From: Fasciolopsis buskii
Taxonomy: Eukaryota; Platyhelminthes; Trematoda; Plagiorchiida; Fasciolidae
Assembly (NCBI GenBank): GCA_008360955.1
Contig: LUCM01006187.1
Location: forward strand, 132,512 to 196,511
Direction: 5' to 3'
DNA: 64,000 bases
How positions within the stretch are numbered: position 1 is the first letter of the stretch; the number at the start of each line of letters is the position of its first letter. A program made the position numbers and the translations under genes. Of this stretch, positions 46,191-58,965 are shown one piece after another. The notes below the pieces were generated by a model. The model was not told the origin of the DNA, did no database searches, and saw nothing but the letters and a program-made list of their open reading frames with translations.

Positions 46191-49100
46191 CCACCCATTC
46201 TCACCTGAGAATCGAGTGCATGAAACCGGATGCGGCTCCTGAAAAACGCATTGATTTCGCGGAAAGGGACGTAAATACCCTAATCATATTACCACATGAA
46301 AGAACGAAACTTCGGCAAAATCTTGATTTCTTTGTTTTTCCATTCCTCATCGGTATCTCTCTGTGCATTTTAAACAATTCTGAATTCCTATCTCATCCAT
46401 CACTATGGTTCTAAGTTCTGCTTCTTAGTTTTTTTATCATATTTATTCCATTTTGGTATCATTTTGTGTCACGTCCATTAAAAAGGAAAGTCACATAACA
46501 AACCACATAGTCTCTAACACACTCAACTTCAAACTGAGCTCCGACAATAGCGCATGCCAATTATTTACATGCAGCTCCACGTCAGATGCACCTCGCCTTC
46601 CCTTCCGGCTGAAAAGGCGACATCTATCGCTCAATAATCTGACTACATATCCATCAAACTTATGGTTCTAAATGCGCATAAGGTTGCTCATCAATAACTA
46701 TCACCCGAACCCTTCCTTAAGTAATTCCACCACCGTCGTTGAAGCGATACGGCAACCCTACTCGGCCGCCGCCTTCGAACATAAAGATTCACCATCATCC
46801 TTAATTTCTACTTTTCATCATCGTCTCTTCCCAAGCAAATAAATTTGGCTCGCTGGAAGCACCTTTGTTTCTGACTTACCCAAACGGTTCCCTCCAGAGG
46901 AAACTAGGCTAACATATTGGATTCTTCCGTTCTCACCCTCATTGATACGTTCATTTCAGACACTTCGGACCTCATACTACGTGGTTTCCTTTCTTTCCTT
47001 AATGACCATTTACCATTTCATTTATCTTTACTCATATCGTAGACGATCTACACATTGGATTGTTCTGCCCGTCTATTTATGCACGCCCGGATTGCTCACA
47101 TAATCAGCAATCAACCCTATATTTTGGGTCGAAACGTGTGTTCCAGTAACTTTCTTTTCTAAGCCGCTCGAAGGATTGATGGCTTCTTAACCCGCAGATG
47201 GCAGTCAGGCCGGACCGCCGCCCGTTTTTTCCTCTTCCAGGCCGTACAGCTTTGCTTGGACGAAACCACTCACTCCATGCTCTGACTACCGCGGTTTCAT
47301 CTGGCCTGGGATTATCCAATCCTGGAAAAATGACGTCACGCTTCTCGTACCTACACCTCATTTGCTTTCTTTCCTTCATCTCTCGAGTACATCAGCGTGA
47401 CCACAATAGTACGGAAAGCTGTAATACACACCGCTTCCACCGGCGCACGTCGGGTGGGCAGCTCGGTTGAAGCGGTGTGCGGGCGCAGATAGGTCGACGG
47501 ATTACACCTCATGTTTTCACTCCTCAACGGTGTATTTCAGGTTGGGTGGCCAGCACTCGGTCAGCCTCACTCACTAGCTCTGTTGTGGTAAACAGTCCTC
47601 TAGTACCCATGTTCATGTGCGCCATTTTGTACTGGCTCCCACTTGCCCCTTACCAAAGTTCTCTTGCCAAAACCAAACAAAACGGACTTACAGGGGAGGT
47701 ATTCGTATTGGCATCTGATGTGAACTGACGTTACCTGAGCTACTGCGTTTTTTGCCACGCGGTATCCATTCTACCAAATCCAGTTTGCGTTTATTCCCGA
47801 CATTCAGAAAACGTGTCATCTTAAGGGATTTTCCGGTGACGTTATTGGTCGATTTTTTTTACTGTGTGAATGGCGCCTTATGAGATGGGCCACAATGACA
47901 CCAGCGACACGAGAGAAAAGCCCGCTGGACTTAAATATCCCGCGTGGAAATTCATCACCATTTGTGCTCTTACCGGACATACGACTTGAACTACATATTT
48001 TTAGCCATTGTATATGTCCTCCCACGTTGGCACGTGAGAGCTTGGTTTTTCTCTTCTTTCGCCGCTTTCGTCGCACGTCATGATTATACGCACTGCATGC
48101 TTTTTGCACTTTCCAAGTAAAAATTTTATTATTATTGTTATTATTTGGGCGAAGACAATGTTATTTCACCGAGAGGAAACGTCTTTAGCAGAATGTCCCG
48201 GCCAGTGTGCTTTGGAAGGAATCTACTTCGTAACACTGAGAACAGCATCGACATCAAAGTATTTAAGTGGGCGTTGCGTGAGGCCTTTATATCCAAGAAA
48301 GAATTTGCTGCTACTTTGAGAGCGGTGGAAGAGTAACACCGGATGCACTCTCGGAGAATCGTCGATGCTTGGAAATTTCTTATGCAAAGGGAGGTTCAAA
48401 TTACGGGGAAAGATCGCCTTGTAGAGCGAAAATATTTCAGGGAATGGTGGAAAGAATACATCATCGAGGATGTCAGGGTCAGCAGCAGAAACGGGCGACG
48501 GAACGCAACGTCAGCTCAGGAGCTAAATCACAAGCCAGGTTTACCGCTCACGGTCCTCAGAATCTATTTGGCCGTGGTCTAGTTTAAGCCACTTATCGCT
48601 AGATCGTTCAACGTTTAGTAGCTTTTCATAGCAGCTAAGCAATGAATTTTAGAGGCAAAATGTTTCAGTAGTCCAATGGGTTTAAGGGGTAATGAAACCT
48701 TATTAAGATCATACGGTCTTCGGTATTCGTAAATGTCGACAACAGCATTTTCAGCACGTGTGGCACAGACAGAGTATATCATTAGAAACGAGAAATGTGC
48801 GCAATATACGGAAAGGATTTTTGGCTGCTTACTTTTATACCGGCAATAAAACCCGGGTATACTCCGAGGTGGAATACCTTTACTGAGTTTTCCGGGGATT
48901 AGAGAAGGAAAACCCACTGATGGTAGCATAGAACCGGTCGAACGACTAGCTCCTGATGCTTGAAGTGACGCTTTCCTGTGTGTTCCTGGAACAATCGATG
49001 AGCTGCACATATTAGCCGACAAAACACATCAAGTTGACGGCAGTGAAGGGCTAAATAGTTTGATAAAAGACGGACAGGACAAGGAGGAATCTCAAACAAT

Positions 49101-52100
49101 GGGGTAGGAAAAAAGGGAGAGCGGCAGCTTGCTTTTCAAGTGTTCTTTGAATTCTTTAAGAGGGATAATGCGCTGCTGATCAATTGATAACACGCACCTC
49201 GATGGCGTTGCTGTTGGAAGATGCATTTTGAACTGGGTAGTTCACGTCGCCTTGAGGGGTTTGTGAATTGATACCTTGGAGGATTCAAACGGTATTTTAG
49301 ATAGGCGAATTACGGTTTCGTTTTCCGGAGACTCGGTTGGTAACTTCAGGAGATGGAGAAGGTCAACGTAACCAAAGACAGCTTTGGGCCTTTGCAGAAA
49401 GCTTCGTGTATGAAGAGGCTAGGCCACCTCACACAGGTGGCGTTATGTACCTCGCTGGGCAGCCTGGTAGTCGTAGTATGGTAATATCAGCAGGGTGATA
49501 ACCGGGCGTGGCGTGAAGGGGGCCCAGCCTTCGGATGCAATACCAACAAGACGGTGTGCCCTATTGTTTTTTGGCCTATAGAGGAAGGAAGAGACAGCAG
49601 GAGACAAGGAGCGCATCGGTGGGGGTGGGAATTGATATAGGAGCTTGGTAAGTCCAAGTTTATGACTGGTCGGTGTGCACTCGTTGGTTCGAATGCATTC
49701 AAGTTTTGTCGGTGGTGTGAATAAACTGGTGCACCGAGGGCTGAGCAATCCTCTTCTAATGGGACTAAGGGTTACAGGATGGTTAGGGGCCTCCTCGTCA
49801 CGAGGAAATCATGTAGGTGAATGAGACAGCAAAAGTCGATCGATGGCTTGAAAACAAACCACCTCATCAAAAGATGTTTGCGTTGTATCAAAAACAGTGA
49901 CTGCCAGCTTATTTCTGGGTATCTTGAAGACGGCATTACATGAAAAGCAGCTGAACAATGGGTGTAGGAACCGGAATAAATGCCATATTAGGGTGCCGCC
50001 AAACAATAATAGTGGTACATCTTATGGCACAGCAACATGAGTACTCCCAGCAGTAACACTTTCTTGGCGCCGTAGAGTTCATAACAAATATGGGAGTTTC
50101 AAAAATTCAACGGCTACTAACGGCGAGGTTGGCTTGCCAAGAAATTCAGGCTGAATGTATAAATGCATATAAAAGGGTTACATAGGAATTGAATGGATAA
50201 TCAATTTTCTGATGCACGATTGTGTAAACGAGATCGGTCACTGTGGCGGACGACCTTCATTTCTTGTAGCTGTAACATTCGAGGAACTGGCGAGCCTCAA
50301 TTGGATGAAACTGGACGGCCCGTCCGACCAGAACCCTGCGCCCTTGAAACTTGTCTGGACTGACCTAATCCGAAAGATCACCCCAAAAACCTAAGGACCT
50401 TTAATTCCGTTGCACAGAAGATAGACAAGTCAGAAGAAACTTCGTGAGCACCTATAGCAATGTGAAATGTGTTGCAGGCCTAGTAGCTATCTGCCTCCTC
50501 AAGCTTGATCCGGTATGTGGCCCCAGGGGATGGAACGAATGCTCAATGAAGTCTCTTAAGGACAATCTCCAAGGCCAAGAATTTCGCGAATGGGAGTAAG
50601 TCGGCTTAAAAAACATTACCCTGAGGTTCTTTTGGCAGAACTGTAGTGGCAACCTTGGAAAGAGTCCTAAGGGTGCCTCGCCGGGGTACGGCGAATGAAT
50701 AAATTCAACTTCGGATGCAAGTAAGCCAACCGAAAGTGCGCTGGTGTGGAAACTAATTTTGCCATTATGGTTGATGTGCCCTGGGAAAACTGAACTGACC
50801 TGAATAGCAAACTGAACTGAAGTAATTTGCTTGAAGCCGAAGGTTGCGTTTTCAAGGTCGTTGAACGTTTGAAAAGGACGCTCATGTGAGTTATTTCCTG
50901 GTCGCTCTAGGGATTTGAACTAAGCCTAGATGGTTCTTTTGGCAGTTAACGTGACGAACTTTCAAGATAAAAGTTGCGGCAAAATAGCGCATTTTGACAC
51001 GAGTACTAAATTTCAACACACAAAACTGGAATAGCTTGTGGTCTTGTGTACAAGAGGCGATTTTCCCTTTTTGCAGCATTCGTCGAAACGCTTCATCATA
51101 TTTTTTGATGCAATGAAAAATTATTTTGTTTTGAAATTTAGTTTCACCTTATCTTGATAAGTTGGAATGAATCAAGGGACAGAAGCTAATGGGAAACAAA
51201 ACATTTCCTTCATACAATTTGGGGTCATGAGAGTTTGGAGACTAAATATTTAATGCGACATGTCATCTCTGTTAAAGCTTTAATTGATATTATTGGGTAC
51301 ACTCTGTGCATAACACCCATTCCCTGTCAGTAAAAATTCACTTCAGTCAGTTCGAGTATCCCCTTATGCAACTCCCGAGTGACGACGGAGTACCCCTTGG
51401 GTGCACTTCTAAGTATCCTGTCAGTGACGTTCCGTGGAACAGGTAAAGAGTTACTCCGCGGACGGTCGAACAGGGCGCCCGGCCTTATAGTGACGTTTTT
51501 TATCCCTAATCTGTTAACAGCTAGGATACACCAACCGCGTTCGTTGAGATAAGCGGCTTATAGCTGTCGACTATTCGAAATACTCGTGGAATTGATCCAC
51601 GTGTGAAAAGCTCTAAAAATGGTTGGTTAGTGAGCTCCAGGGGCAAAAGCCTGCAATATGCTACGTGTAAATTGTGGTTTCACCTTGCTTGTTAAACCAA
51701 GAAAAATATAATTCCCTGGAATCATGTACTGTGAAAATTGCAAAAATCATTTGTGCCTCATAGTTGTCCGATCCTCTGGCCGGCGGAAGCTGCTGCAAAG
51801 TCCTTGTGGGACATCTGTACAAAGACGGAATTACCAGCGTATTGCTACTCTTACCTTGCTCCATACGTGGACTTGGTGGCAACGAGGATGACATTTAATT
51901 AGATCTAAACGCCGCACACATCGAGATAACTCCAGCAGAGCGATGCAGCTGGAGTTTTCTCCGTGTCAACGAAAGTCGCAAAAAGGATAATACTAGCACC
52001 AGCGCATTTTGCCGTAGACAGGAAGCCCCAAACTTCAGCACCATGGGTTGCTGTTGTAAGGTCTGAGAACGAGATATCATCAGTGATTCCTGGTTCCTGA

Positions 52101-52129
52101 GACAACTGTCAACTTAACTCAAGGGAGAG
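46191..52129. other. 5.9 kb with no recognised gene
   Basis: Around 47.1-47.8 kb the sequence is GC-richer, with overlapping frames on both strands (47104-47379 minus; 47198-47470 plus) that look repetitive in character but match no named family. + frames at 48145-48582 are charged and helix-like but unassigned. At 49443-49748 a Pro-rich minus-strand frame lies opposite a purine-rich stretch. A GGTTCGAAT box at 49685-49693 resembles an internal Pol III B box but has no A box or cloverleaf around it. Confidence 0.3.
48125..48147. repeat. short (TTA)n simple repeat
   Basis: The sequence ttttattattattgttattattt is a short imperfect trinucleotide run. It could be the tail of an old element in minus orientation, but no element body is recognisable beside it. 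Confidence 0.6.
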
Positions 52130-55100
52130 TGAAGCACAGCGTCTGCCACCCGCTAGATATGATGAAAACGTTATTCTCCGTTGCCGAGAAAACAATTGCT
52201 AACTCCGTCCATGTAAAGTTGGCTTTCTGTTTCGATAGAGTTTACGAATTGAGACCATCTCGATTTCCGAAGATAGTTTATGAGTCGGCAACACAGGCAG
52301 AGTACATTTTGAGCCGGTACTGTAGGCTTAAGGGTGAAATGATCCGGCTTCTTTGGGATCTATTGGTGGTGGACGGAATAAAGCTAAAGAAGGCCTTAAC
52401 AAAGCTTCGGGAGTGTCGCACAAAGGGCCAAACACCATTTTGTTGCAGGGTTTTTCGGTGAGAAAGAGAAGACATCGGCCGAGATAGACATCGCTCTTGT
52501 CTCCGGAGAGCCGTCCCCAAACAGTGTGTTTGGAATGGTGAACAAGACGGCAACATTCAGCATTCTGTTGTCTATTGTCCGTGGTATTGTGGAAAATAGA
52601 GATGAATTGGAAGCTCTAGCGGCAGTAAGAATCACCGTAACTTGGACGAAGACATGGCTTTCCGGATATACTTTATTTTGCGGAGACCGCAAGCATCCGA
52701 TTCACACAGGAGGGTTGACGCTGTGTGTTTGCGGTGGGATCTTTGCGCATCTACAAGGCACAAGGTGATAAAAACGGCCTCGGCGAGGCTTTATGGGTGG
52801 GTTAAAACTCTCCAGCTATGGGCATATAATGATTGATTTGATCTACCGTTCATCTGGCGTTGCTCCACCAAGTGTTCTTTACTTCATGGTTCATTGGATG
52901 GTTGATGGTCACTGCTTGGTACTGGGTGACTTCAACGCACTGCACGTGACTAGGGATCCGGCTGCGGACAGGTTTTCCCGGGGTTGTTGGAGGAGGCTTG
53001 TGAACATGTACTTCATCAGTACCTTTACGAACCCACTCGGGGGTACGCAAAACTGGGGTCTGTTCTAGATTTAGCGTTGTCACAGAGAGCTTCTGACGTG
53101 TCTCACCTAGACGTTCTAACGCCACCGGGCACAAAGTATTATGACACTCTTTCAGTAAACTATAAGCGCGTTGCGGCAGCTTTGGTAGGTTCATGACATG
53201 GTCCGGGCATCTGGTTTATTTCCTTCGAGAAGATGTGAGCAGCAGCTGCCAAGATCTTGTGGTTTGCGGATTGCGATGACGTATACCACCCCAGGATTGG
53301 TTTTAAGGAGAAGGTCACTTGGTTAATAAACTCCTGTGCATATTTACACAGACTCCCTCGCCATTCATATGGTGCCCCGTGGTCTGAAAAACAATGAGAA
53401 GACACTTTTGTCGCAGGAATCTTGCGTAGTGACATTAATGCTTGACGGGCGAAGGGCTATGACGTGTATAGGGAAATCCAAAATTTCTGTACTGAGCTCG
53501 CACTCACAAAAAAAAACGTATGAGGAACGTTTAGTTATGGAGTCCAAAACCGCCCCAAAACCCCTCTATGCATACTTGAGGAAGAGGACGAGTTTGTGCC
53601 CGGGGTTCCCTACGCTGGTAAAAAACGAATCTACAGCGGATTTGAATTCCGAAAAAGCTGCACTACTGGAAAAACACTGCAACTCAGTGTAAGCCCCTGA
53701 GGTTCTGCCCGTATTGACCCCCACGATGACTGGCGTGCCAATAATGGTGACACGTTCATTTTCTAAGAAGGAGGTCGTAATTGTCCTCCGTTCCCTACTG
53801 ATTCATAAATGACCCAACCCGGATGAAACTCATCCAAAGGTACTAAAAGAACTGACTCAGCAATTTGCACCAGCGCTAATGAGACCATTTAACAGGAGAT
53901 TACCGAAGGAGTTGAGGAAAGCCACGGTGGTACCGTTGTTTAAGGGTATTGGTACGTATCAGGAGGCCAGTTACCGTCCACCCCGTGAACCTCACGAAGC
54001 AGTTGGTTTTCATCCAGTTACTCAAACACTGCAGGTTCATCAGCTGCCTAGCCCTCAGCAACATGGCTTTTGGAAGGTACGTTTCTGTTTGTCGAATCTT
54101 TCGGATTGTGGACGTTGGTCCCAAGCAATAGCAGATTGCCTTCTGACGGATGTCATTTACGCCAACCTCCGTAAGGCGTTCGACAGAGTTTCGCACCATA
54201 AGCTGATGGAGAAGTTAAACTACTTTGGAATTCCATTGAGACCATGCCGCTGGATTAATGATTTTATGCAGGGAAGGTCGCTTATTGTGAGGGTTTCCAA
54301 TCTTTATTCCAATTGCATGAGGTAAGCATTGGTGTACCACAAGGGTCTGTTATGGGACCACTGATGTTCCTGATGTCCATAAACGATTCGCCACAGATTG
54401 TGAGGTCTCCGTGCTTGCTCTGCACAAATGGCCCAAACTTCTGGCGGATGATCAGGGAAGCGGATGATTATGAACAATTGCAGGGGGGACCTTGACATCC
54501 CAGACTGCTGGTCGGGGAAATGTCAGTTTCCAGTGAGCTATGAAAAATGTGCATATTTGCAGGTAAAATCTAAAGAACGCACAATACATACAACTCCTTC
54601 CGAGGTTCACTGCTGCGGAAAACCGATGGTGAGTGTGACCTATGGGTGACGGTTACTCTTTCTTTGAAGATGCTGATCCACACCGACAAAATGCATGCGT
54701 CTGCCTGGTGCATGCTGAGTTCTTTCAGCCGATTGTCGCAAAACGCCTTCAAGCTGCTGTACGCTACCCACGTACGCCCAAGATTGAAGATTGGGATAGT
54801 TGCTGCATTTCCGTGTATTACCGAGGAGCTGACGAAGCTGAAAAGGGTGTGGAGGGCTGCCGATCTCCCTTTTGGGGACTATGAGTGCTGAATTGTGGAG
54901 ATAGGTTGCAACTGACCAGGTTGTTTCCTGAGGCGTACCATCTTGATCGAGGAGACATCATTTGAATTTGCGGATCACTCAAGTAAAATTGGGATCAAAT
55001 TTGCAGGCCACTGTAACCAAACCAGAAGGCACACTAAAAAGCTGAAGTCTACTGACTTGCTACCCGTCCGTCGCCTTTCTAGGAGATCGACCAAACTTTG

Positions 55101-55140
55101 GAATCCGTTATCGGCAAGTTTAGCTTGGCGCTGGTAAACT
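52130..55140 (+). mobile_element. CR1-type LINE, near full-length pol, decayed
   Basis: A first segment (52204-52460: LRPSRFPKIVYESATQAEYI, then CRLKGEMIRLLWDL and KALTKLRECRTKGQT) matches the basic pre-endonuclease protein of CR1 elements. The endonuclease follows at 52526-53196: IVENRDELEALAA, HCLVLGDFNAL with GDFN at 52925, LGSVLDLALSQRASDVSHL, and the region where SDH should be is altered. Linker ORF 53336-53692 ends in EKAALLEKHCNSV. RT lies at 53879-54495 (LRKATVVPLFKGIGTYQEASY, ANLRKAFDRVSHHKLMEKL, VGVPQGS-like IGVPQGSVMGPLMFL). The FADD box is replaced by LLCTNGPNFW near 54418. The C-terminal part runs to 55137 (ATHVRPRLKIGIVAAF; RRLSRRSTKLWNPLSASL). It is dead: stops, shifts and a lost catalytic motif. 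Confidence 0.85.
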
Positions 55141-56254
55141 ACTTGCGGGCTGTTGGCGCGACTCCCTCAGATAAGCATCGCAAGGAACTGTCGGTGATGA
55201 GGCTCACACGGGTGGAACCCCTCTGTCTCCACTCAACAAACAACAACCACTGAGCAATATCCCCCAGGATAAAAACCCACTGCATTGTGAGTGCATTCTT
55301 CAGGGTATTTGCTAACATCCAGTGCCTATGCAAATGTATCATCCCATTCTCGAACGGTTTTTATACTGAGGCGATGGTAAACGACCGTGCCAAGGCTTGT
55401 CGGCGACTTGTTTTTTTTACAGCCACAGACTGACATCGAATTGAAAAGTCTATTTGTCTAAGACTGGAGTGGAACTGCCTAACAGATGAACTAATTCACA
55501 TACGGTCATACCTTTACTCTTTAAGGCCCACATTGAGCGCAGAAGTGCGAACAACTAAGGCTATGCCCTAAGGTGACCAGAGACCGACGGAACTTTGAGC
55601 ACGAAGAAATCGTTAAAACAATAATCGGAGAAGGGTTTTCATTGCGTGCAATAAGTCTTTACACTATAATTCTTTGCAAATGTCCAGCCGCAATACAGTA
55701 TTCTCGTTTTATTTGTCTTGGCCTATGAATAAAGTGGAAGAAGAAAGGTAAAATTGAATGTTTTCCCCTCCTGTATCCACACTTATACGGTATAGGAATA
55801 ATGTGACACACTTGCTTAGATAATTTAGATGTGGGATTGACCCTTTCTCGACATCGCACGACTGAACTTGTGGGCGTGCGCGTTGAATCCATTTCTGAAC
55901 TTTCCTTACAATAGTCTGCAAAGTTTTATTTTGTAAATTGCTTTGGACTACGCCATCTAAACATTCTGTCAAGCACTTTTCCTAAATGCATTCATACTTA
56001 CCAGTTATCAGCTGGCATAGATTTGTGCTTGCCAAAGGTTGTTTCCGTTTAGTTATCTACAGTTTTGGTGGACCAGCAGAATTTGACAACAGGGTCCTCA
56101 GAATCGCTCTCTTGCAACCACCTACGAAAATATCTCCCGACTTTGTCGAGTATTTCGGCTGCTGTTAATATTAAAAATGTCCCATAGAAACTATCATGTT
56201 CCTGTAAACAGTCTTATCTTGCAATTTGTCCAATTATTGCTTGTATCTTGTCAG
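55141..56254. other. no recognised gene
   Basis: Nothing assignable is seen. The right edge provides a strong splice-acceptor-like stretch (ttgtccaattattgcttgtatcttgtcag, ending at 56254). Confidence 0.35.
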
Positions 56255-56829
56255 GCGTTTCACAGAAACGGTCAACGGCACGATTTGAAAAGTGCCGGCG
56301 TTTTTGAAGTGCTTCCGAAAGGAGGCAATTTCTTTGCGGATGGCATCCATGCTTCCGTCATTCGTTTACACGCGCTAAACGACAAGAAGAGTATCGTAAG
56401 ATTACCCACGAAGTTACGAACAATGTAGTTCATGGGGTTAATTTTAAGTATCACATTTGGGAACATGGAAGCTGTAATCATCGTTCCAATGCATAGAACG
56501 CTGCTGTTGGGAAATATTATTCATGGTGGTGATTTGTTACAAGGTGCATACTGGTGGTTCAATTTCACAACCCGTTTGAGGCTCACAAATGGAAAAGTTT
56601 GGCTCCCCAAAGGCAAACTGTAACCATGATGTTAGTAAGGTTCTGCTTACGGAGACCGGTGGTTGCTTAAAACCATTTCCGACTTCTCGCCATTGAGAAT
56701 CACTAATGGCGCTGGAGATAGTGGTAGAGGTGGTGTAGGTATACGGTCGTCTGCTCAGTGCTTTTGTGTAGGTTCATTCTCATCTTCACTGGAGTCCGTT
56801 GATGACGGCTACCTTTTTCTGCCAGTGGT
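56255..56829 (+). pseudogene. decayed Cu/Zn superoxide dismutase-like domain
   Basis: Segment 56255-56395 is an exact 47-codon, phase 0-0 block between tcag and gtaag and reads SAGVFEVLPKGGNFFADGIH then ASVIRL. This resembles the first strands of a Cu/Zn SOD barrel. A shifted frame from 56398 continues VVHGVNFKYHIWEHGSCN, where H-I-W-E-x-G at 56452-56469 sits where SOD has its H-x-H-E-x-G copper ligands. A third frame (about 56640-56829) has ITNGAGDSGRGG, with the G-R-G-G at 56723-56734 placed like the SOD D-D-L-G-R/K-G-G loop. The distance between the two motifs, about 90 codons, fits the family. The second His of H-x-H, the His before the DDLG loop and a clean H-F-N-P are missing, and frames shift at least twice. 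It is therefore a relic, or a wrongly read intron-containing gene. Confidence 0.4.
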
Positions 56830-57386
56830 AAGTTATTATAGCACTAGCTTGCTGTGGCCTTTTGATGATGTCCATAAGGAGTTCCGTTGTCTCGGTAGAG
56901 GCTTTTGTGGGTGTCGAATGGCCTTGGCGTAGTCATTTGTTTGCATATACTGTGGTAATTAAAGCTTACTGGCTATCTTGTGGACTTCGATTTCACATAT
57001 AGGTACACCTGACGGAGGGGTAAAACTTTGCTTGCCAGCTTTTCCAATTTTACAGAAGTCCCTATTCAAGGCCTTTTGTTTCCATCTTGAATCCAACTCC
57101 GTTAAACCAAAGCAACAGCGTTGTCCACGAGGAACTCAATAACAACAATCATCTAAAAAGGCAACTCATAATAATATGTCAATTAATCCGTCAAATAAAA
57201 ATCGAACAGGCAAAACAAAAGAAATTTGTTGTACACTCAGAATTCCTGTTTCCCGAAATGTGGTCCAAACTCAATCTGCTTAAAGTTTTATGTCCAGTAT
57301 GGTCTGAAATTTTAAGGGACTTCTAACTGAAGCAGACCTGCATCAGCACCAGCTGTTTCATACTGGGTAAAAAAACTCTATATTGG
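56830..57386. other. no recognised gene
   Basis: The left edge is a donor-like CCAGTG|gtaagt after the SOD-like relic. A + strand frame at 57087-57326 (Asn/Lys/Gln-rich, helix-like) has no family match and no splice support. Confidence 0.3.
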
Positions 57387-58965
57387 TCAATAAACAATAG
57401 AATCCCTTTGTAATGAGTGCTGTTGCTTTAAATGGCTTGCATGTTTTTGAATTCCACTGTAACGGTCAATGTGCAGGTGGGACGTTGCGAATGGTCCCTC
57501 ACAAAGAGTATGCTGCACGAGAAAATGAACAACAAACAAGTTCTGGCCGGGGATTTGATGAATCAAACATGAACGATTGTCAACTAGAGCAAAAATAGCT
57601 GGGCATTTGTCTATGTAAACCGTCCCATTAGTGACGACATTAGACGTAGCAGGCACTAGCCGACGAAAACGTCCACCTCGTCTGTCGTCCATGAGAGTAA
57701 AATGGTTATACAGCTCTGCCTCAGTCGCCTTTTGGGCAGTTCGTGGGAATATTTGCTGAGCTAAATATTTAATGAACGTTTTACACTTACGCATAATTCA
57801 CAAAAAATATTCTTATAGAAATGCCAAAAATCCGCGTAGTGGGCCACGTATCCGGACATTTTTGGTAAACGACTAACGAAATGTATACTGAACACCACAT
57901 CCTTCTGGCCCTAGGGACTACCATACTGACCTACTGCTGACAACACATCCTTCGTAAGATAATCCAAGTAGTGTTCGGGCCACTTCTCATTGTTGAGAAG
58001 GTAGGTAAGCACTGAAAATACAGTAGGTTGTCGTACGTAACCTCTGGTAGGACGTTTGTCAGCGAAACATAGCGCAAATGTAGCAAAAACTGCCAAAATT
58101 TAAACGCTTTACACTTTTTGAACTGCGACTTCGGTCTACGTGTTACCTAGACGTCGCACATGCTTATGTAATTCTGCCAGTTTTTTGTCTACCATGCGCA
58201 GCATGGGCCCTGTCATCAGTGGACTTTGTATATCATATCTCCGAGGCCAAATAGACAACAGTCACTTCTCAGGGTCTAAGTAAACTGCGTGCAAGTAATA
58301 AACTGGAGACAATGTTCACAACGAGTTCTTCAGATGGAATTTAACAACATGGTACTTGTCCTGCCGGCAAGAACGGAAATCCGGACAACTGCTGACGGAA
58401 AGAAGTCCCGTTCACGGTGCATTCGCAGCAGCTAAACTATGCGTTATGCTGTTTCAGCTGCAGTTATGTAGCTTCTCGCTGGTATATCAGCAGTCGCACT
58501 GGGCAACATTACGCGCACAGGCACACTGGTCGAACGTTGATGCATCCCATCTCTCATCAAGGTTCTTAACCTGTCGCTCGTGACACCGAGGTACTATTCA
58601 TTGTCATGAGGCCCTGAAAATCCGCCTAATAAGCCATCAAGGAAAACACGTGAACATGGCGCTACTGTTCGAACAAAAATAGGCCACAGCTGCTGCGGAG
58701 GGTTACTGAACGGTGACAGTCCATTAGTGTGCAATTGGACCAAAACTATTCCATCGTCTTCCAGGGCGACTTCTTCAAGAACCCTTTGGATGCACTCCTG
58801 AAGACCAACATAAACATACAGGCCCACAAGCATATGCCTCACAGTTGTCTCACATGGAGTGCCAGATAGCGTTCGCGGATCCCGAGGAACGTCCAAACCA
58901 TGTTACTACAAACCAAACAATAGTTCGGAGACACCTTTTACTGTGAGACCACCACGAATAGTTAT
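57387..58965 (-). pseudogene. decayed transposase-like gene, 'QLWPI' DDE-type family
   Basis: On the minus strand the landmarks of a widespread metazoan transposase-domain protein appear in order. They are HGLDVPRDPRTLSGTP at 58905-58850; GLYVYVGL then VLVQLHTNGLSPFSNPPQ and QLWPIF (58810-58670); and GGFSGP at about 58610. Next come a shifted frame with VPVRVMLP and PARSYI (58530-58470), SCCECTVNGTSF (58440-58400), and LNNEKWPEHYLDYLTKD (about 57990-57940). The last piece is EYFL then IMRKCKTFIKYLAQQIF (57800-57740), followed by an open frame of 135 codons to 57387. At least three frameshifts and several stops are present. The family name is from memory of conserved phrases; an EnSpm/CACTA affinity is possible but not shown. 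No terminal inverted repeats were identified. Confidence 0.6.

Noticed and set aside
49680..49700. Pol III B-box-like GGTTCGAATGC
   Set aside because: No A box at the right distance and no foldable tRNA cloverleaf around it.
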